A stretch of 27,173 nucleotides of DNA, taken from an uncultured Eubacteriales bacterium. GTDB taxonomy: Bacteria > Bacillota > Clostridia > Lachnospirales > Lachnospiraceae. Position 1 is the first letter of the stretch, and each line of letters starts with the position of its first letter. A program made the position numbers and the translations under genes. The notes beneath the pieces are model-generated. The model saw only the letters and a program-made list of their open reading frames with translations, had not been told where the DNA came from and did not search any database. The stretch is taken from positions 1-27,173 of the forward strand of contig UQVN01000012.1 in the NCBI GenBank assembly GCA_900544525.1, in the 5' to 3' direction. Below, one piece after another: positions 24,744 through 27,173 of this stretch.

Positions 24744-25235
24744 TTATTTCACCCTTTCATATTTCAAAAATACATATTCTAAATCAAAATATGTCTGTTC
24801 TTCACTATCCGCCGTAATCTTCCATTCTGGCATTTTATCAAGATTTGGGAAATATGTATCGGCTTTATATTCATAATCCACTTTTGTCACATGTGCAGTA
24901 TCACAATATGGTAACATCATTTTATAAATGCTTTCTCCACCGATAATATAAATATCTTCACTTGGATATTTTTTTAACTCTTCTAACAATTCTTCTTGAC
25001 TATGAACAATAATCGCATCCTTTTTTGTATAATTCTTATCCGTCGTCAATACAATATTGGTTCTTTTCGCCAGTGGCATTTGGTTTGGAAAACTTTCTAA
25101 CGTCTTTCTTCCCATAACAACAACTTTCCCTGTTGTCATTTGACGGAAAAATTTCATATCATCTGGAATATGCACTAATAATTTATTATTAAAACCAATT
25201 GCCCAATTTTTATCCGCATTTACAATCAAATTCAT
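24744..25235 (-). CDS. folA: Dihydrofolate reductase
   Basis: 163 residues, normal for the family. It reduces dihydrofolate to tetrahydrofolate with NADPH, recycling the folate oxidised by thymidylate synthase. Visible features: the N-terminal NADKNWAIGFNNKLL, catalytic acid Asp 26 in HIPDDMKFF, KVVVMGRKTLESFP (about 37-50, NADPH binding) and IYIIGGESIY (about 95-104). AAGGAAG precedes the ATG. It begins 50 bp after the thyA stop; thyA-folA is a common functional pair. Confidence 0.96.
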   Translation of the reverse strand: MNLIVNADKNWAIGFNNKLLVHIPDDMKFFRQMTTGKVVVMGRKTLESFPNQMPLAKRTNIVLTTDKNYTKKDAIIVHSQEELLEELKKYPSEDIYIIGGESIYKMMLPYCDTAHVTKVDYEYKADTYFPNLDKMPEWKITADSEEQTYFDLEYVFLKYERVK

Positions 25236-25285
25236 AAACGATAACTTCCTTTCTTTCTATTCCTTCCTACTTTTCCATACTCTTT

Positions 25286-26134
25286 TTAAATTGCAATTGG
25301 AATATTTTTAATTTGTTCTCCCGCCTCATAATCTTCAATTTTAAAGTCGTCTTTTGTAAACTGATAGAAATCTTTTATTTCTGGATTCATAGAAAACTTT
25401 GGTGCAGGATGAGTTGGACGTTTTATCAGTTCTTCAATAATTGGAATATGGCGATCATAAATATGGGCATCTGCAATCACATGCACTAATTCTCCAACTT
25501 CCATATCGCAAACTTGTGCTAACATATGAAGTAATACTGCATATTGCACTACATTCCAGTTATTGGCTGCTAAAATATCTTGGGAACGCTGATTTAAAAT
25601 TCCATTTAATACAAGCTTATCACTGTCTTTTTTCTTTGTTACATTAAATGTCATGCTATAAGCACATGGGTATAAATTCATTTCATGTAAATCCGCAAAT
25701 GTATAAATATTTGTCATAATACGACGACTGTATGGATTGTTTTTTAAATCATAGATAACACGATCCACTTGATCCATCATTCCTTCTTTATACTGGTGTT
25801 TCACTCCTAACTGATATCCATATGCCTTACCGATAGAGCCATTTTCATCTGCCCAACTATCCCAAATATGACTACTTAGGTCATGAATGTTGTTGGATTT
25901 CTTTTGCCAAATCCAAAGCAATTCATCAATCGCTGACTTTATATAAGTCTTTCTCAATGTAAGGGCTGGAAACTCTTTTGATAAATCATAACGATTGACA
26001 ACTCCAAATTTCTTAATCGTATAGGCAGGAGTTCCGTCTTCCCAATGAGGGCGCACTTTTTCTCCCTCTGTACTCATTCCGTTTTCTAAAATATCTTTGC
26101 ACATATTTATAAATAATGTATCTGCGTAACTCAT
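25286..26134 (-). CDS. thyA: Thymidylate synthase (ThyA type, divergent)
   Basis: 282 residues from the ATG at 26134. It makes dTMP from dUMP with methylenetetrahydrofolate, producing dihydrofolate for FolA. The phosphate-binding SRRIM (about 136-140), catalytic Cys about 157 in NLYPCAYSMTF, NQRSQD (about 181-186), the Asn in ANNWNVVQYA and DAHIYDRH (about 222-229) are present. The usual PPCH context and the RS-C-D motif of E. coli ThyA differ, and the C-terminus is IPIAI instead of a PVAV-type end, so it belongs to a divergent branch. The frame extends to 26221, but that overlaps a promoter -10 box; AAAGGAAG precedes the ATG used here. Confidence 0.93.
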   Translation of the reverse strand: MSYADTLFINMCKDILENGMSTEGEKVRPHWEDGTPAYTIKKFGVVNRYDLSKEFPALTLRKTYIKSAIDELLWIWQKKSNNIHDLSSHIWDSWADENGSIGKAYGYQLGVKHQYKEGMMDQVDRVIYDLKNNPYSRRIMTNIYTFADLHEMNLYPCAYSMTFNVTKKKDSDKLVLNGILNQRSQDILAANNWNVVQYAVLLHMLAQVCDMEVGELVHVIADAHIYDRHIPIIEELIKRPTHPAPKFSMNPEIKDFYQFTKDDFKIEDYEAGEQIKNIPIAI

Positions 26135-26219
26135 AATGCTTCCTTTCTCTTCTTTATGAATTCTATGTTCCACAAAATAACCATGTAGATAACTCTTCCA
26201 TATTATCTGTATCTTTTTC

Positions 26220-26248
26220 ATTATAGCAAATTTTTATATGAAATTGAA
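26220..26248 (-). promoter_or_regulatory. Probable promoter of thyA-folA
   Basis: On the minus strand TATAAT (26220-26225) is preceded by TGC, an extended -10, with a weak TTCAAT 17 bases upstream. The leader would be about 80 nt. Confidence 0.6.
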
Positions 26249-26292
26249 GGGAAGAATTGCCTAGCGATTTTCCAAAATAAATTTTATAATTT

Positions 26293-26523
26293 TTAATCAA
26301 AAAAGCCACTCAGTAGTTCTTCCATTTCTCTTTTTCTTTTTTCGTAAGCTACCATATCGATCGTCCATTGTCCATTATGATAACAAAGAACATATCCTTC
26401 CTTTATTCCTTCTGGCATCTCTTCTCTTTTCCAATGCTCAATTGTTTCATCTTCCATTTCCACTGTAACGATCCCATCTTCAATTCGATCAATCACCACT
26501 AAGGTTCCTTCTGTAATCTTCAT
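26293..26523 (-). CDS. DUF3006 family protein
   Basis: 76 residues, acidic. The pattern VIDRIEDGIVTVEMED near the N-terminus, then EEMPEGIKEGYVL and a C-terminal helix with EKRKREMEELL, matches the small DUF3006 family. Its function is not known. Members often lie beside ComEC-like MBL-fold genes; here such a gene exists in the window but about 3 kb away and on the other strand, so no operon link is seen. AGGTGA lies 4 bases before the ATG. It sits between the terminator at 26567-26614 and the thyA promoter; I see no clear promoter of its own. Confidence 0.7.
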   Translation of the reverse strand: MKITEGTLVVIDRIEDGIVTVEMEDETIEHWKREEMPEGIKEGYVLCYHNGQWTIDMVAYEKRKREMEELLSGFFD

Positions 26524-26566
26524 ATTTTCACCTAATCTTTCTATTTATTTTTCTGACTTACACGAA

Positions 26567-26614
26567 AAAAATACCTTTACAATCGCCCCCCTTCTGTATT
26601 GCAAAGGTATTTTT
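26567..26614 (-). terminator. Intrinsic terminator after the unrecognised small gene
   Basis: A 17-bp stem with one G-U pair on the minus strand (26567-26583 with 26598-26614) encloses a loop containing six G residues. TTTTTTTCG follows. Confidence 0.9.
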
Positions 26615-26626
26615 CCATTCCCCATC

Positions 26627-27055
26627 CTATTTTGTACTAAGGCTATCAATCACTCGACTTGCCTCTAAAGCATTATCGCCAATATCGATTCTTGTGAAAG
26701 AAAGCCCTAAAAGCACGTTTTCATCTGGGGTTTCTCCCTCTTTTGTCAAAAATTCTAAAAAAAGTTGTTTCATCACTTGTTCTAGTTGCTCATTCGGAAA
26801 CAGTCGATCAGCGGATTGCACTAAGTATTCTTTCTCACTCTCTCCTCTACCTTTCATTTCCATTAAAATCTCTTGAACTTGAGATGCTTTTTCTGGCTCC
26901 CAAGACAGCAAAAACAGACATTTGCATACCCCTTTTGTAAAAAACGGTTCTTCTTTCACCCTTTGAAGGATTTGTTCAAATCGTTCTAAATGAACAATGG
27001 ATAAAAACAAATTTCTTTTTAACAATTCATTGACACACTTATCTTGCCATCTCAT
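26627..27055 (-). CDS. Unrecognised small soluble protein
   Basis: 142 residues from the ATG at 27055, which has AGGAGGG 6 bases upstream; an in-frame ATG at 27088 has no comparable site. I do not recognise a family. It is predicted mostly alpha-helical, with no signal peptide or membrane segment. A cysteine pair lies in GVCKCLFLLSW, and acidic/Gln-rich helices such as EQLEQVMKQLFLEFL occur in the C-terminal half. It has its own promoter (27110-27115) and a strong terminator, so it is a real single-gene transcript. Confidence 0.75.
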   Translation of the reverse strand: MRWQDKCVNELLKRNLFLSIVHLERFEQILQRVKEEPFFTKGVCKCLFLLSWEPEKASQVQEILMEMKGRGESEKEYLVQSADRLFPNEQLEQVMKQLFLEFLTKEGETPDENVLLGLSFTRIDIGDNALEASRVIDSLSTK

Positions 27056-27109
27056 AGTAATCCCTCCTAACATTGAATTCACTGTCATTTTAAACTACTA
27101 TTTAGTATT

Positions 27110-27115
27110 ATTATA
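27110..27115 (-). promoter_or_regulatory. Extended -10 promoter for the gene ending at 26627
   Basis: On the minus strand TGGTATAAT forms an extended -10 box (TATAAT at 27110-27115). Only weak TTTGTT-like -35 sequences lie 15-17 bases upstream. The leader is about 50 nt. Confidence 0.55.
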
Positions 27116-27173
27116 CCAAAAAATTACAAAAAACAAACTATTTTTTTATAAATTTTTCTCTATTCAAAATGAA

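Noticed and set aside
22347..26523. MBL lipoprotein and DUF3006 protein as one operon
   Set aside because: They are about 3 kb apart, on opposite strands, with ilvE, folA and thyA between.

Overview
The window is a 27.2 kb stretch of AT-rich chromosome from an anaerobic, spore-forming Firmicute, most likely a Lachnospiraceae (Clostridium cluster XIVa) relative. The evidence is the low G+C, strong AGGAGG-type ribosome binding sites, the diaminopimelate aminotransferase (DapL) lysine route, a Firmicutes class III fructose-1,6-bisphosphatase, QueH, and a clostridial SleC spore cortex-lytic enzyme. The genus cannot be fixed from this sequence. I see no rRNA, tRNA, insertion sequence, prophage, CRISPR array or toxin-antitoxin pair. 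It reads as ordinary core chromosome.

Layout. Positions 1-14600 are almost all transcribed leftward (minus strand): class III FBPase (partial, cut by the window edge), a cytidylate-kinase-like protein, GlmM, a secreted subtilase, DapL and DapF, CarA and CarB, QueH and a MATE exporter. A small CmpB-like membrane protein at 14.8-15.2 kb is also on the minus strand. From 15.4 to 19.7 kb the genes run rightward: a Y-family DNA polymerase, SleC, and an iron-type alcohol dehydrogenase behind an unusually long leader. From 20.0 kb: a secreted GHL10/DUF187 protein (minus), an MBL-fold lipoprotein with an Ada-like cysteine tail (plus), then a leftward run of IlvE, dihydrofolate reductase, thymidylate synthase, a DUF3006 protein and an unrecognised small protein.

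How the genes fit together. dapF-dapL form a two-gene lysine/diaminopimelate operon with its own promoter and terminator. carB-carA form a carbamoyl phosphate synthase operon with the large subunit first, behind a leader of roughly 210 nt. thyA-folA couple dTMP synthesis to folate recycling. MATE-queH are nearly contiguous. glmM feeds peptidoglycan precursor synthesis. Many transcription units end in clear intrinsic terminators.

The most interesting non-coding signal is a pair of structured intergenic elements (14634-14731 minus; 19866-19995 plus). They share two sequence blocks separated by a spacer that differs in sequence and length, and their stems show compensatory changes. They look like a multi-copy structured RNA or a non-autonomous repeat that I cannot name. 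Second is the roughly 410-nt multi-hairpin leader of the alcohol dehydrogenase. All calls are from reading sequence by eye; no database search was possible.
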